A stretch of DNA of 64,000 nucleotides from Pseudomonadota bacterium (GCA_021820845.1 JAKADC010000005.1:62001-126000); one strand, 5' to 3'. Shown: positions 11,805-21,120, numbered from the stretch's first letter. The notes: generated by a model not told the origin, from the letters alone. Numbers and translations: made by a program.

Positions 11805-12920
11805 CTACATGCCTTCGGCCAGGCTGAAGCCTAGGCCGATGGACTGCTGCCGGTGATCGTAGTCGATCAGCGATTCGCCGTAGCCGTTGAAATACTGGAC
11901 GTAACCCTTCAGGCGCCCCACGAGCGGGAAGCTCCAGTTCAGCTTCACGGCGCCGCGGTTCTTGTGGGATTTGAGGTTGTCGCGCAGCAGCAGCGAATAG
12001 GCATTGCGGCCCTTGCTGTAGACCGCCAGGATGTCGCCGTGGCCCATGTAGGTCTGGATATCGGGGTTGTCGTCGACGCCGCGGCTTTCCGGAATGCGGT
12101 ACCACGGGCGGATCAGCAGCGCCAGGTTGCCGCGCTCGAAGCCGAACTGTGCGTAGACGCGGTTCCAGCTGCGCGAGAGGTCTTCGCCGCGGCCGTTCGA
12201 CTGGTGCGAGAAGCCGAGGTTGATGAAGCGCCCACGGAAGCCGGCGAACTCATAGTTCGTGCGCAGCACCAGCATCGCTTCCGGTTCGTAATTGGTTTCG
12301 CGAAACGGCGAGGACATGTTGTGGTTGTAGGCCTGCCAGAACGAGGTTGCAGTGTAGCCAAGCCAGAGGTCCGCGTTGTCGTTGCCCATCACTCCCTGCA
12401 TGGCCTTGATCTTGAAGCTCAGCTGCAACTCGGTCTCGATGTTCTGGAGCGCGAGGCCGGGCTGGTCGAGGGCGAAGGGCGCATCGTTGGGTGCGCTGCT
12501 GTATTTGAAGGGCAGGAAGTAGTTGGGGCGATGGGGCTGGAACAGGAAGGCGCCCTGCTTGGCTTCGTCGTCCAGTTCCCAGTGGCGCGACAGCGCGGAA
12601 AGCAGCTTCGGCTCGGGCGCCACGGCCGGCGCCGCGCTCGCGGTCGGCGCGGTCGGCGCGGGCGGCTGGACGGGCGCGGGTGCCTGGGCGGGTGCCTCGG
12701 TGGCAGCCGACGACGATTGCGGCGCGTTCGCCTGCGGCTTGCCTTCGAACTGCGACCGTCCCGACACCCGGTCGTAGCACGCGAGCCGCTCGGCGTCCGC
12801 GGGAATCGCGCTGCAGCCCTCCCATTCGGTCAGCGTTGCCGCCGCCTGCGCATGGCCCGGTGCTGTGCCGGCCAGGAGCGCAAGTAGCATGTAGCGGGAC
12901 AGGTTCGGGGTGGATGTCAT
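11805..12920 (-). CDS. pldA: Outer-membrane phospholipase A
   Basis: A calcium-dependent, dimer-activated outer-membrane phospholipase that removes mislocalised phospholipid from the outer leaflet. The 371-residue precursor has a signal peptide (about 1-27), then an Ala/Pro-rich linker (about 60-105) that is much longer than in E. coli PldA, then a 12-strand barrel domain. The catalytic region reads FSHQSNGRGEDLSRSWNR, giving the His-Ser pair in HQSNG and the downstream Asn. The C-terminus ends GLGFSLAEGM, as expected for a barrel. It lies 10 bases after the metallo-beta-lactamase gene and may share its transcript. Confidence 0.9.
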   Translation of the reverse strand: MTSTPNLSRYMLLALLAGTAPGHAQAAATLTEWEGCSAIPADAERLACYDRVSGRSQFEGKPQANAPQSSSAATEAPAQAPAPVQPPAPTAPTASAAPAVAPEPKLLSALSRHWELDDEAKQGAFLFQPHRPNYFLPFKYSSAPNDAPFALDQPGLALQNIETELQLSFKIKAMQGVMGNDNADLWLGYTATSFWQAYNHNMSSPFRETNYEPEAMLVLRTNYEFAGFRGRFINLGFSHQSNGRGEDLSRSWNRVYAQFGFERGNLALLIRPWYRIPESRGVDDNPDIQTYMGHGDILAVYSKGRNAYSLLLRDNLKSHKNRGAVKLNWSFPLVGRLKGYVQYFNGYGESLIDYDHRQQSIGLGFSLAEGM

Positions 12921-12930
12921 CGGGCTTGCC

Positions 12931-14358
12931 TTAGTCGAGGACCACGCTCTGGCCGGCGCCGGGCGCCGTCGCGTCCCAGCCGAACCGCGTCTGCAGCTCG
13001 GCGGCGAACCCGTTCGCCACCGCATCCTCGCCGTGCATCACGAACACGCGGCGCGGCTTGCCGCGAAAATGGCCGAGCCAGTGCAGCAGCGCGGTGCGGT
13101 CCGCGTGTGCCGACAAGCCGCCGAGCGTATAGAGATCTGCGCGCACGGGGATGTCCTCGCCGAGCAGCCGCACCTGCTTTGCGCCGTCGACCAGGCGGCG
13201 ACCGAAGGTGCCGGCCGCCTGGAATCCGGTGATGAGGATCGTCGACTCGCGGCGCGCGAGGTTGGCGCGCAGGTGGAACTTGATGCGCCCCGCCTCGCAC
13301 ATGCCGCTCGCCGAAATGATGACCGCGCCACCCTTGATGCGGTCGAGCGCCTTCGATTCCTCGACGTCCTCGACGAATTCGAGCTTGCGGAAATATTGCG
13401 CGCCGCCGTGGCGGCCCATCAGCGCATGGGTCTCGGCGTCGAGCAGCTCCATGTGCCTGAAGGTGATCTCGGTCGCCGCGGTCGCCATCGGCGAATCGAC
13501 GAACACGGAGAGCTTCGGAATGCGCGCCTGCCGGGTCAGGTCGGCCAGCAGGTAGAGCATGTCCTGGGTGCGGCCCACGGCGAAGGCGGGGATGACGACG
13601 TTGCCGCCCTTTCGTTCGATCGTGTCGTTGATCGCCGTCACCAGCTCGTCCTGCGTCGCCTCCATGCTCTTGTGGTCGCGGTCGCCGTAGGTCGACTCGA
13701 CCAGCAGGTAGTCGGCTTCGTCGATGGGCGTCGGGTCGCGCAGCAGCGGCCGCGCCGGCTGCCCGAGATCGCCGGAAAAGACGATCTTGCGACGGCGCGG
13801 CCCGTCGCCGATCCAGACCTCGACGATCGCCGAGCCGAGGATGTGGCCGGCGTCGCGGAAGGTGCAGCGCACCAGCGGATGCGGTGCGATTTCGAGGTCG
13901 TAATCGACCGGATTGAGCTGCTTCAGCGAAGCCTGCGCTTGCGCCACCGTATACAGCGGCGCGGTATCGCGCGGCACCGTGCCGTGCGCGGCGGCCTTGT
14001 CGATGCTGCGGCGGAAGCGGCCGAGGTTGGCGTACTCGGCTTCTTTTTCCTGGATGTGCGCGGCGTCGGGCAACATCACCGCCAGCAGGTCGCAGGTCGC
14101 GCGCGTGGCGTGGATGACGCCCCGGAACCCGAGCGCGACGAGCCGCGGCAACAGGCCGGAATGATCGATATGGGCATGGGTGAGGATGACGAAGTCGATC
14201 GTCCGCGGATCGAACGCAAAGGCGCGCTGGTTCTTGGCGCGCGCCTCGCGGCCGCCCTGGAACAAGCCGCAGTCGACCAGGAAGCGCACGCCGTCCGCTT
14301 CCAGCAGATAACTGGATCCGGTCACTTCGCGTGCCGCGCCGAGAAAGGTGAGCCTCAT
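12931..14358 (-). CDS. Beta-CASP metallo-beta-lactamase fold protein (RNA exonuclease-type)
   Basis: A 475-residue metallo-beta-lactamase/beta-CASP protein, the family of RNase J and CPSF73-like nucleases. Zinc-binding motif HAHIDHSG (about 57-64) is intact, with further ligands in DAGHILGSA and FSGDLG. The beta-CASP helicase-like insert and the RMMBL-type C-terminal region (GGLSAHADR…VFVMHGE) follow. Members of this exact bacterial group (YSH1/Rv-type) are annotated as RNA-processing exonucleases, but their substrates are mostly untested. ATG 14358 begins at MRLTFLGAAREVTGS, the conserved family start. The upstream extension to 14511 is not conserved-looking. Confidence 0.85.
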   Translation of the reverse strand: MRLTFLGAAREVTGSSYLLEADGVRFLVDCGLFQGGREARAKNQRAFAFDPRTIDFVILTHAHIDHSGLLPRLVALGFRGVIHATRATCDLLAVMLPDAAHIQEKEAEYANLGRFRRSIDKAAAHGTVPRDTAPLYTVAQAQASLKQLNPVDYDLEIAPHPLVRCTFRDAGHILGSAIVEVWIGDGPRRRKIVFSGDLGQPARPLLRDPTPIDEADYLLVESTYGDRDHKSMEATQDELVTAINDTIERKGGNVVIPAFAVGRTQDMLYLLADLTRQARIPKLSVFVDSPMATAATEITFRHMELLDAETHALMGRHGGAQYFRKLEFVEDVEESKALDRIKGGAVIISASGMCEAGRIKFHLRANLARRESTILITGFQAAGTFGRRLVDGAKQVRLLGEDIPVRADLYTLGGLSAHADRTALLHWLGHFRGKPRRVFVMHGEDAVANGFAAELQTRFGWDATAPGAGQSVVLD

Positions 14359-14665
14359 CGCGGCACCGCTTTCATCGGGCCGCTGCTGCTTCCCCGACGG
14401 GAGGCGATCCCGGCGCAGGCGGCGGCGCGGCTCGTGTTCGGGCGCCGCAGGATTCGCGTGACGGCAGATTCGTTCATTCGTGTCAGCTTCTTCGGTTCGT
14501 ATTGTCGGCACGAACGGGCGCGGGGCTGGAGAAACCGTTCGCCGCCGGCGTCCGCCTCGGGTCTGGTTTGATACCGCAGCGTCGCGGCCTTCTGGCCGCC
14601 GCCGGGTTCACGTCGGGCTCGAGCGTCGTGCAAGGTGGACCGCCGGCGCGGCGACAGGTTCCGCC
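14359..14665. other. 307-base intergenic stretch, no gene recognised
   Basis: Lies between the TetR stop and the beta-CASP start, both on the minus strand. The open frames here are Arg/Pro-rich and unconvincing. It should hold the promoter of the beta-CASP/pldA unit, but I see no good -35/-10 pair and no T-tailed terminator for the TetR gene. Confidence 0.5.
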
Positions 14666-15289
14666 TCACGCCTCGTTGCCGGTCCGGGCGCTGCCGATGC
14701 CATGAAGAAAAATGGGAAAGACCAGTTTGCCCTCCGCGACGAGCGAGTTGCGCGCCCCGATGATCGAAACCCGGACCAGCAGCCCCTGGATGAGGCCGAC
14801 GAATGCGGCCGCCGCGGCCTGCACGTCGAGATCCGGCCGGACGAGATGCTGCGCCTTGGCCTGCGCGATGAGGCCCGTCACCTTGGTCTCGTACTCGGCG
14901 AGAATGCTGCGGACGAGTTCCTTGATCTTGGGGTTTTTCTTCAGGAGGTGGTCGGTGAAGATCAGCTTCGGGAGCGCGGGCATCCTCTCGACGAAGCCGA
15001 GATGCGCGAAAAACATCTTCTCGAGCGCGTCGAGCGGATCCTTGCCCTGCCCCGCCGCCACGTCCAGCGCGCCCATCAGCCGTCCGCGCACCCAGTGGAC
15101 GACCGCGAGCCAGATCATGTCCTTGGTGGGGAAATGACGAAAAATCGCGCCCTGCGTGACGCCGACCGCCCTGGCCATGTCCTGCGTCGTCACGTCATCG
15201 ACGCCCTGCTCGCCCGCAAGCTCCACGGCGGCCTTGATGATTTCTTCCTGGCGCTCTTCCGCCGGAAGACGTTGTCTGTGTTCGGCCAT
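14666..15289 (-). CDS. TetR/AcrR family transcriptional regulator
   Basis: A 207-residue repressor-type protein. The N-terminal helix-turn-helix (about 12-58) reads RQEEIIKAAVELAGEQGV…TTQDMARAVGVTQGAIFRHFPTKD, a textbook TetR DNA-binding domain. The C-terminal ligand domain is helical and divergent. It is last in the minus-strand efflux gene run, 171 bases after the cytochrome gene, and has its own ribosome site (GGAAAACCAGCG-ATG). By position it probably regulates the TolC-HlyD-ABC operon; the inducer is unknown. E. coli CecR plays this role for ybhGFSR. Confidence 0.85.
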   Translation of the reverse strand: MAEHRQRLPAEERQEEIIKAAVELAGEQGVDDVTTQDMARAVGVTQGAIFRHFPTKDMIWLAVVHWVRGRLMGALDVAAGQGKDPLDALEKMFFAHLGFVERMPALPKLIFTDHLLKKNPKIKELVRSILAEYETKVTGLIAQAKAQHLVRPDLDVQAAAAAFVGLIQGLLVRVSIIGARNSLVAEGKLVFPIFLHGIGSARTGNEA

Positions 15290-15460
15290 CGCTGGTTTTC
15301 CTTCCCCCGTGTCTCACATGTTTTCAAGGTTTCGCGGCGCGGGCGCGCCCGCGGCATGGCCGCCGCCGTTCTGTTTTTCCGCGTCGAATCTTACTTGCCT
15401 TGCGAGAACGGTCCTAGATGGCGCCGCGTGACGCCGCGCCGACAGGCTCGCGGACGACGC

Positions 15461-15904
15461 TCAATTCTTCTTGCCGTAGAAATGCTCGACGAAGGGCTTG
15501 CGGAATTCGGCGTGGCAGCCGTAGCAGCTCATCTGCAGCTTCTGGAACGCCAGGATGACGCCGGAGCCGTCCTTCGCCTTCGCCGCCCGGCCGAGCGCCT
15601 CCGCCTGGGCGTGGGTTTCCTCGTCGTGAGCCTTGAACTTGCTCATCTTGGTGCCGAAGAAAGCCATGATGCGCATTTTTTCGGTCAGCGGCGGCTGCGG
15701 GTGACTCGCGATCAGGGGCGCAGTTTTCTCGATCACTTCCCAGTCCTCGCGGGAAATGCCGTCGGTGATCACCTGCATGTTCTTGCCCAGGTCCTTCATC
15801 ACTTTCTGCAGGGCGAGGGGCTCGGCGGCGTGCGCGCCGCTTGCGGCGAACAGGACGCAGGACGAGACGAGAAGCTTGAATACGGCGTTGCGCGATTTTT
15901 GCAT
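15461..15904 (-). CDS. Small c-type cytochrome (cytochrome c-prime-like)
   Basis: A 147-residue exported protein with a signal peptide (about 1-26, ending GAHAAE), a mainly helical body and a single C-terminal haem-binding motif CYGCH (about 129-133). This layout, with a four-helix body and haem site near the C-terminus, matches the cytochrome c-prime/class II group. Its start codon lies one base after the stop of the upstream ABC-2 permease, so it belongs to that efflux operon. A related protein is encoded at 30214-30690 (shared ITDGxSRxD segment). Whether it takes part in efflux, stress sensing or gas binding cannot be told. Confidence 0.8.
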   Translation of the reverse strand: MQKSRNAVFKLLVSSCVLFAASGAHAAEPLALQKVMKDLGKNMQVITDGISREDWEVIEKTAPLIASHPQPPLTEKMRIMAFFGTKMSKFKAHDEETHAQAEALGRAAKAKDGSGVILAFQKLQMSCYGCHAEFRKPFVEHFYGKKN

Positions 15905-15905
15905 G

Positions 15906-17033
15906 TCAGACCATCCTTTTCTTGAAACGAAGCGAACTGATTGATAAAAGCGTGGCGCCCAGCGCCGCCAGCGCGGCGAACTGCGGCCACAGGATCTCCC
16001 ATCCGCTGCCCTTGAGGAAGATGTCCCGGATGATGACCAGGAAGTAGCGCAGCGGGTTGAGATAGGTGAGCCACTGGGCCGGCTCGGGCATGTTGGAGAT
16101 CGGAAACATGAAGCCGGAGAGCAGCACCGCGGGCAGGTAAAAAAAGAATGATGACATCAGCGCCTGCTGCTGGGTCTGCGAAACCGTGGAAATGAACAGG
16201 CCGATGCCGATCGTGGACATCAGGTAGAGCCCCGCGCCGACCAGCAGCAGCCCCAGGCTGCCCTGGATCGGCACGTCGAACCAGTTGACCCCGATCGCCG
16301 TGACCACCAGCACGTCGACGAAGCTGATCAGGACGAACGGCAGGGTCTTGCCGAGTATCAGCTCCAGCGGCCGGATCGGCGTCACCATCAATTGCTCCAT
16401 GGTGCCGATCTCGCGCTCGCGCACGATCGCCATCGCGGTCAGCAGCAGCGAGATCAGCAGCAGCACCACGGCGATAACGCCGGGCACGTTGAAGTAGCGG
16501 CTCTTCAGGTCGGGATTGAACCACGCGCGCGAACGCACGTCGACGGGACGACCGCGCGGCTGCGCGACCTCGTCGAGCGCCACCGGCGCCGCGCGTTCCT
16601 CGGAGAACGCCTGGGTGATGCGCTGGGCGTAGTCCATCGCCACGGTGCCGGTATTGGAGTCGGTGCCGTCGACGAGCGTCTGGATCGCCGCCTGCCTGCC
16701 CGATCGCAGGTCGTCGGCGAAGCCGCGGTTGATCTGGATGCCGATGATGGCCTCGCCGCGGTCGAGCAGTTCGCCCAGCCGCTCGGGCCGGTCCGTGTCG
16801 TACACCACCGTGAAATAGCCGGACGCCGTGAAGCGCTCGATCAGCGCGCGGCTCTGCGGGCTCTTGTCGAGGTCGCACACCGCGGTCTTGATGTGGTCGA
16901 CGTCGGTGGTCACGGCATAGCCGAACATGATGAGCTGGATCACCGGCATGACGAAGATCAGCGCCTTCATGCGCGGGTCGCGCAGCACCTGGATGAATTC
17001 CTTCACCAGCATGCGATAGATTCGTTCCCACAT
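15906..17033 (-). CDS. ABC-2 type permease (YbhR-like)
   Basis: A 375-residue inner-membrane permease of the ABC-2 family. One N-terminal transmembrane helix (about 20-40, FVMPVIQLIMFGYAVT) is followed by a periplasmic domain of about 130 residues and five C-terminal helices (about 175-370). The ABC-2 signature segment VREREIGTMEQLMVTPIRPLELILGK is present. It is the second of two permeases, eight bases after its partner, as ybhR follows ybhS. It is directly followed by the cytochrome gene. Confidence 0.88.
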   Translation of the reverse strand: MWERIYRMLVKEFIQVLRDPRMKALIFVMPVIQLIMFGYAVTTDVDHIKTAVCDLDKSPQSRALIERFTASGYFTVVYDTDRPERLGELLDRGEAIIGIQINRGFADDLRSGRQAAIQTLVDGTDSNTGTVAMDYAQRITQAFSEERAAPVALDEVAQPRGRPVDVRSRAWFNPDLKSRYFNVPGVIAVVLLLISLLLTAMAIVREREIGTMEQLMVTPIRPLELILGKTLPFVLISFVDVLVVTAIGVNWFDVPIQGSLGLLLVGAGLYLMSTIGIGLFISTVSQTQQQALMSSFFFYLPAVLLSGFMFPISNMPEPAQWLTYLNPLRYFLVIIRDIFLKGSGWEILWPQFAALAALGATLLSISSLRFKKRMV

Positions 17034-17041
17034 GGCGGCCC

Positions 17042-18166
17042 CTAGCTCAGCTTCTTGCGGAACTTGCCCAGCGCGACGGCGAACACCGCGGCGGCGAACA
17101 GCCCGAGGAAAATCAAATCGTCCGCCACGTGGGCGGGCGGACTGGCCTTGAGGAAGATGTTCTTCAGCACCTCGACGAAATAGCGCGCCTGCACCGCGTG
17201 CGTGATCACCTGCAGCCAGTGCGGCATGTTGTCGATGGAATAGAGGAACCCGGAAAGCAGAAAGGCGGGGAGGAAGGTGACGACCATCGCCAATTGGCTC
17301 GCCACGAGCTGCGAGCGGGCGATGGTCGACACCATGATGCCGAGGCTCAGGCCGCCCACCAGGAACATCGCGGTGACGCCAAGCAGGAAGAGAAAGCTGC
17401 CCTTGAGCGGCACGCCGAACACCCACACGCCCATCGCCACCGAGAACAGCACGTCGGCCACGCCGATCACGAAGTACGGCGCCATCTTCCCGAGGAACAG
17501 CTCGATCGGCTGCACGGGGGTCGCGATCAACTGCTCCATGGTGCCGCTCTCCCACTCGCGCGAGACGGTGAGCGAGGTGAGCAACGCCGTGATCACCGTC
17601 ATGATCACGGCGATCAGCCCCGGGACGATGAACCAGCGGCTCTTCAGTTCGGGGTTGTACCAGACGCGAACCCGGTTATCGACCGCGAGGTCGACCTTCG
17701 CGCCCGACCGCGCGGCGTTGAAGCGCTGGGTGATCGCCTCGGCGTAGCCGAGCGCGATGGTCGCGGTATTGGCGTCCGAGCCGTCGGCGAGGAGCTGCAC
17801 CTCGGCGGTGCGGCCCTGTTCCAGGTCGCGCGCGAAGTGGCGGGGGATCACCAGCGCCAGGTGGGCGTCGCCCCGGTCGAGCTGCGCGCGAACCTCGTCG
17901 CCGCTGTCGGCCGCCGCCACCACCGAAAAATAGGTCGACGCGGAGAATTCCTCCAGGTAGTCGCGGCTGGCCGCGCTCTTGTCCTGGTCGTAGACGGCCA
18001 GGTTGAGCGTCTTGATGTCCATCGTGATGGCATAGCCGAACAGGATCAGCAGGATCAGCGGCATCAGGAACGCCATCGCCAGCGAGCGCGGGTCGCGCAC
18101 GATATGGATGAATTCCTTTTTCACCAGCGCCCACAGGCGGACCCGCGAGAAAGTCGGCTTCTTCAT
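17042..18166 (-). CDS. ABC-2 type permease (YbhS-like)
   Basis: A 374-residue permease with the same architecture as its neighbour: helix near 28-48 (AFLMPLILLILFGYAIT), soluble periplasmic domain with the DANTATIALGYAEAIT segment, and five C-terminal helices beginning at FIVPGLIAVIMTVITALL. It contains VSREWESGTMEQLIATPVQPIELFLGK. It overlaps the end of the second ABC ATPase gene by four bases. The two permeases are expected to form a heterodimeric channel. Confidence 0.88.
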   Translation of the reverse strand: MKKPTFSRVRLWALVKKEFIHIVRDPRSLAMAFLMPLILLILFGYAITMDIKTLNLAVYDQDKSAASRDYLEEFSASTYFSVVAAADSGDEVRAQLDRGDAHLALVIPRHFARDLEQGRTAEVQLLADGSDANTATIALGYAEAITQRFNAARSGAKVDLAVDNRVRVWYNPELKSRWFIVPGLIAVIMTVITALLTSLTVSREWESGTMEQLIATPVQPIELFLGKMAPYFVIGVADVLFSVAMGVWVFGVPLKGSFLFLLGVTAMFLVGGLSLGIMVSTIARSQLVASQLAMVVTFLPAFLLSGFLYSIDNMPHWLQVITHAVQARYFVEVLKNIFLKASPPAHVADDLIFLGLFAAAVFAVALGKFRKKLS

Positions 18167-19119
18167 GGCTTCGCCTTTTCCGCGTGTTCGCGGTCGTCGA
18201 GTTCGATGAGGGACACGAACACGTCTTCCATCGACGGGGTGACCGGCGTGACCGCTTCCACCGCCATCCCCTCGCCCGCAAGAAATTCGCGCACCCGCTC
18301 GGCGTCCTCGGCGGCGCTGCCGACGACGGCGTGCAGCGCGTCGCCGAAGAGCGCGACTTCCTGCACCACGTCGGATCGCTCCAGCCGCTCGAGCGCCTCG
18401 AACGGACGTTCGACGCGGATCTCCAGGATATCCTCGGGGATGCGCGTCTTGAGGTCGGCCGGCTTGCCCCGCGCGATCATCCGGCCGCGGTAGATCAGCG
18501 CCAGCTCGTCGCAGTACTCGGCTTCCTCCATGTAGTGGGTGGTCACGAAGACGGTGGTGCCGTCGCGCGACATCTGCGCGATGAGATCCCAGAACTGGCG
18601 CCGCGACAAAGGATCGACACCGGAGGTGGGCTCGTCGAGAAACAGGATCGGCGGCTCGTGCAGCACCGCGCAGCCCAGCGCGAGCCGCTGCTTCCAGCCG
18701 CCGGCCAGCGAGCCGGTGAGATCGCCGCGCTTGTCGGCGAGGCCCGCCATTTCGAGCACCCAGTCCTTGCGCGCGCGGCGTTTTGCGCGTGGGACGTTGT
18801 AGACGCCGGCAAAGAAGTCGATGTTTTCCTCCACCCGGAGGTCATCGTAAAGCGAGAATTTCTGCGACATGTAGCCGATGTTCCGCTTGATGGACTCGGA
18901 CTCGGTCATGACGTCGAAGCCCGCGACGCGTCCGCTGCCCGAGGTCGGCAGGAGCAGGCCGCACAGCATGCGGATGGTCGTCGACTTGCCGGCGCCGTTG
19001 GGGCCGAGAAAGCCGAACACCTCGCCTTTTTCGACTTCGAGCGAAATGCGGTCGACGGCGACGAAGTCTCCGAAGGTGCGGGTGAGATCGCGCACCTCGA
19101 CGGCGTGTTCCGTGCTCAT
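18163..19119 (-). CDS. ABC transporter ATPase, second half-equivalent of YbhF
   Basis: A 318-residue ATP-binding subunit. Walker A is GPNGAGKS (about 37-44), Walker B is ILFLDEPTSGVDP, and the H-loop is VTTHYMEE. The ABC signature is degenerate: LAGGWKQR where LSGGQ is usual. This matches the C-terminal half of YbhF-type fused ATPases, as does the MSQKFSLYDDL segment. Its gene overlaps the preceding ATPase gene and the following permease gene by four bases each, so this is a split version of the fused protein encoded at 52852-54615. Confidence 0.9.
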   Translation of the reverse strand: MSTEHAVEVRDLTRTFGDFVAVDRISLEVEKGEVFGFLGPNGAGKSTTIRMLCGLLLPTSGSGRVAGFDVMTESESIKRNIGYMSQKFSLYDDLRVEENIDFFAGVYNVPRAKRRARKDWVLEMAGLADKRGDLTGSLAGGWKQRLALGCAVLHEPPILFLDEPTSGVDPLSRRQFWDLIAQMSRDGTTVFVTTHYMEEAEYCDELALIYRGRMIARGKPADLKTRIPEDILEIRVERPFEALERLERSDVVQEVALFGDALHAVVGSAAEDAERVREFLAGEGMAVEAVTPVTPSMEDVFVSLIELDDREHAEKAKP

Positions 19120-20051
19120 GCCGCCGTCTCCTCGTCGCGCGTCACCTGATGGATGAACACGTCCTCCAGCGTCGGGGTGAGCGTCTTTTCGCTGCGGATG
19201 TCGATGCCCGCCTCTTGCAGAATGCGCCGCGCCTGCCCGGCTTCCGCGTCGTCGCCGGCATAAAGGTGCAGCATGCCGCCGAACAGGCTCACCCGGTTCC
19301 AGCCGAGTTTCGACGCGAGGGCTTCGCGGGCGTCGCGCGGGCGGGCGGTCTCGAGTTCCAGCAGCCTGCCGGGGATGCCCTGCTTGAGCTTCTGCGGCGT
19401 GTCGCAGCGGACCAGCCTGCCGCGATGCATCAGGGCGACGCGCGTGCAGCGTTCGGCCTCGTCGAGGTAGGCGGTGGAGACGAAGATCGTCACGCCCTCC
19501 TTGAGCATGGCGTAAAGGATGCGCCAGAAGTCGCGCCGCGAGACCGGATCGACGCCGTTGGTGGGCTCGTCGAGGAACAGGATCTGCGGCTTGTGGATCA
19601 GCGCGCAGGCGAGCCCGAGCTTCTGCTTCATGCCGCCGGAAAGGTCGCGCGCCATGCGCTTGCGGAACGGCGTCAGGTAGGAGAAGCCGAGCAGCCGCTC
19701 TTCCAGCGGCTCGCGCTCGCGCCGCGGGACTTCGTAGAGATCGGCGTAGAAGCGCAGGTTCTCCTCGACCGACAGATCGCCATACAGGCCGAAGCGCTGC
19801 GACATGTAGCTGATGCGGGACTTGATCGCCTCGTCGTCGTCGCGGATCGAAAATCCCGCGACGCTCGCGTTGCCCTCGCTGGCCTCGAGAATGCCGGTCA
19901 GCAGACGCATGGTCGTCGTCTTGCCCGCGCCGTCGGGGCCCACGAGGCCGAAGATTTCGCCGCGCGCCACTTCGAGGTCGAGCCCGCGGACCGCCCACAG
20001 CTCGCCGAAGGCGCGGCCGAGCCCGCTGGCCTGAACGGCGATGTCGCTCAT
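19116..20051 (-). CDS. ABC transporter ATPase, first half-equivalent of YbhF
   Basis: A 311-residue ATP-binding subunit with Walker A GPDGAGKT, canonical-like signature LSGGMKQK, Walker B ILFLDEPTNGVDP and switch segment VSTAYLDEAERC (no His at the usual H-loop place). GPDGAGKT and the STAYLDEAE segment are exactly those of the N-terminal half of YbhF proteins. ATG 20051 was preferred to an upstream start at 20144 because it begins at the conserved domain. It lies 64 bases after the HlyD gene. Confidence 0.9.
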   Translation of the reverse strand: MSDIAVQASGLGRAFGELWAVRGLDLEVARGEIFGLVGPDGAGKTTTMRLLTGILEASEGNASVAGFSIRDDDEAIKSRISYMSQRFGLYGDLSVEENLRFYADLYEVPRREREPLEERLLGFSYLTPFRKRMARDLSGGMKQKLGLACALIHKPQILFLDEPTNGVDPVSRRDFWRILYAMLKEGVTIFVSTAYLDEAERCTRVALMHRGRLVRCDTPQKLKQGIPGRLLELETARPRDAREALASKLGWNRVSLFGGMLHLYAGDDAEAGQARRILQEAGIDIRSEKTLTPTLEDVFIHQVTRDEETAA

Positions 20052-20115
20052 GGCTTCGCTCCGGGCGTGACGGCGCGGCGCCGCCGCAGCCGGGCGAAGC
20101 GGGGCGCGAAAGACC

Positions 20116-21120
20116 TCATCGCGCTGCTCCGCCGGCGCCCGCAATGTAAACGTCGGCCGGCATGCCCGGCTTGAACACGCCGTCGCGGTTGTCCATCGTC
20201 ACGTTCACGGCGAAGACGAGCTTCACGCGCTCCTCCTGGGTCTGCACGTTCTTCGGGGTGAACTCCGCCTCGGACGAGACATAGCTCACACGGCCGTCGA
20301 ACGCACGGTCGGGGAAGCTGTCGATCTTGATCTTCGCGGCGGCGCCCAGCCGCACCTTGCCGATCTGGTTCTCGGGGATGTAGACGCGCACCCAGGGGCG
20401 CGAGATATCGGTGACCGTCGCGACCGGGCGGCCGGCGCCGAGCGTCTCGCCGGCTTCGGCGTGGGTGCGCGTGACGACGCCGTCGACCGGGCTGCGGACC
20501 TGCATATCCTCCCAGGCGGCGCGCGCGCCTGCCGTCGCGGCACGCGCCTCGTCGAGTTGCGCCCGTGCGGCGGCGATCGTGTCGGGACGATAGCCGCTTT
20601 GCAGAAGCTTGAGGCGTTCCTGCGCGGCGGCGAGCTGCTGGGCCGATACGGTCGCGGCGGTGTTGTCCTTGTCGCGGCGCTGCCGGCTCACCGCCCCGCC
20701 GCGGAACAGCGCTTCGGAGCGGCCGGCTTCGTCTTCCAGATTGCCGAGGTTGACGCGGGCCTGTTCCACCTGGGCGCGGGCTTCGGCGATTTCCTGCGGG
20801 CGGTAGCCGCGCTCGAGGTCCTTGAGACGCGCCTGGGCGGCGCGCTCGGCCGCCATTTTCTGGCCCAGCGCGGCCGTCGCGTCGCGGTCGTCGAGCGCGG
20901 CGAGCAGTTCGCCCGGCTTCACGCGGCTGCCCTCTTTGATGGGACGTTTCACCAGGACGCCGGGAACGCGGAAGGCGACGGCGATCTCGGTCGCGTCCAC
21001 GGTGCCGGAGGCGAACACCCTGCCGTCGTCGGGCTGGCGGTCCCAGGGCACGAATTTCCATAACGCAACCGCACCGACGGCAGCCGCGACAACGCCGGCG
21101 ATGATGATCTTCTTGTTCAT
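20116..21120 (-). CDS. HlyD/YbhG-like membrane fusion protein
   Basis: A 334-residue periplasmic adaptor anchored by one N-terminal helix (about 4-22). It has a lipoyl half-domain (FRVPGVLVKRPIKEGSRVKPGELLAALDDRD), a long coiled-coil hairpin (about 80-205), the second lipoyl half (VRSPVDGVVTRTHAEAGE), and a beta-barrel domain with the PENQIGKVRLGAAAKIKID segment. FTPKNVQTQEERVKLVFAV is a conserved YbhG-like stretch. It would connect the ABC permeases to the TolC protein encoded just upstream (four-base overlap). Confidence 0.9.
   Translation of the reverse strand: MNKKIIIAGVVAAAVGAVALWKFVPWDRQPDDGRVFASGTVDATEIAVAFRVPGVLVKRPIKEGSRVKPGELLAALDDRDATAALGQKMAAERAAQARLKDLERGYRPQEIAEARAQVEQARVNLGNLEDEAGRSEALFRGGAVSRQRRDKDNTAATVSAQQLAAAQERLKLLQSGYRPDTIAAARAQLDEARAATAGARAAWEDMQVRSPVDGVVTRTHAEAGETLGAGRPVATVTDISRPWVRVYIPENQIGKVRLGAAAKIKIDSFPDRAFDGRVSYVSSEAEFTPKNVQTQEERVKLVFAVNVTMDNRDGVFKPGMPADVYIAGAGGAAR

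Noticed and set aside
12910..14571. 553-codon plus-strand open frame opposite the beta-CASP gene
   Set aside because: Shadow frame; the metallo-beta-lactamase motifs are on the minus strand.
14355..14669. 104-codon minus-strand open frame between TetR and beta-CASP genes
   Set aside because: Arg-rich translation without a domain and overlapping both neighbours' ends; more likely intergenic.
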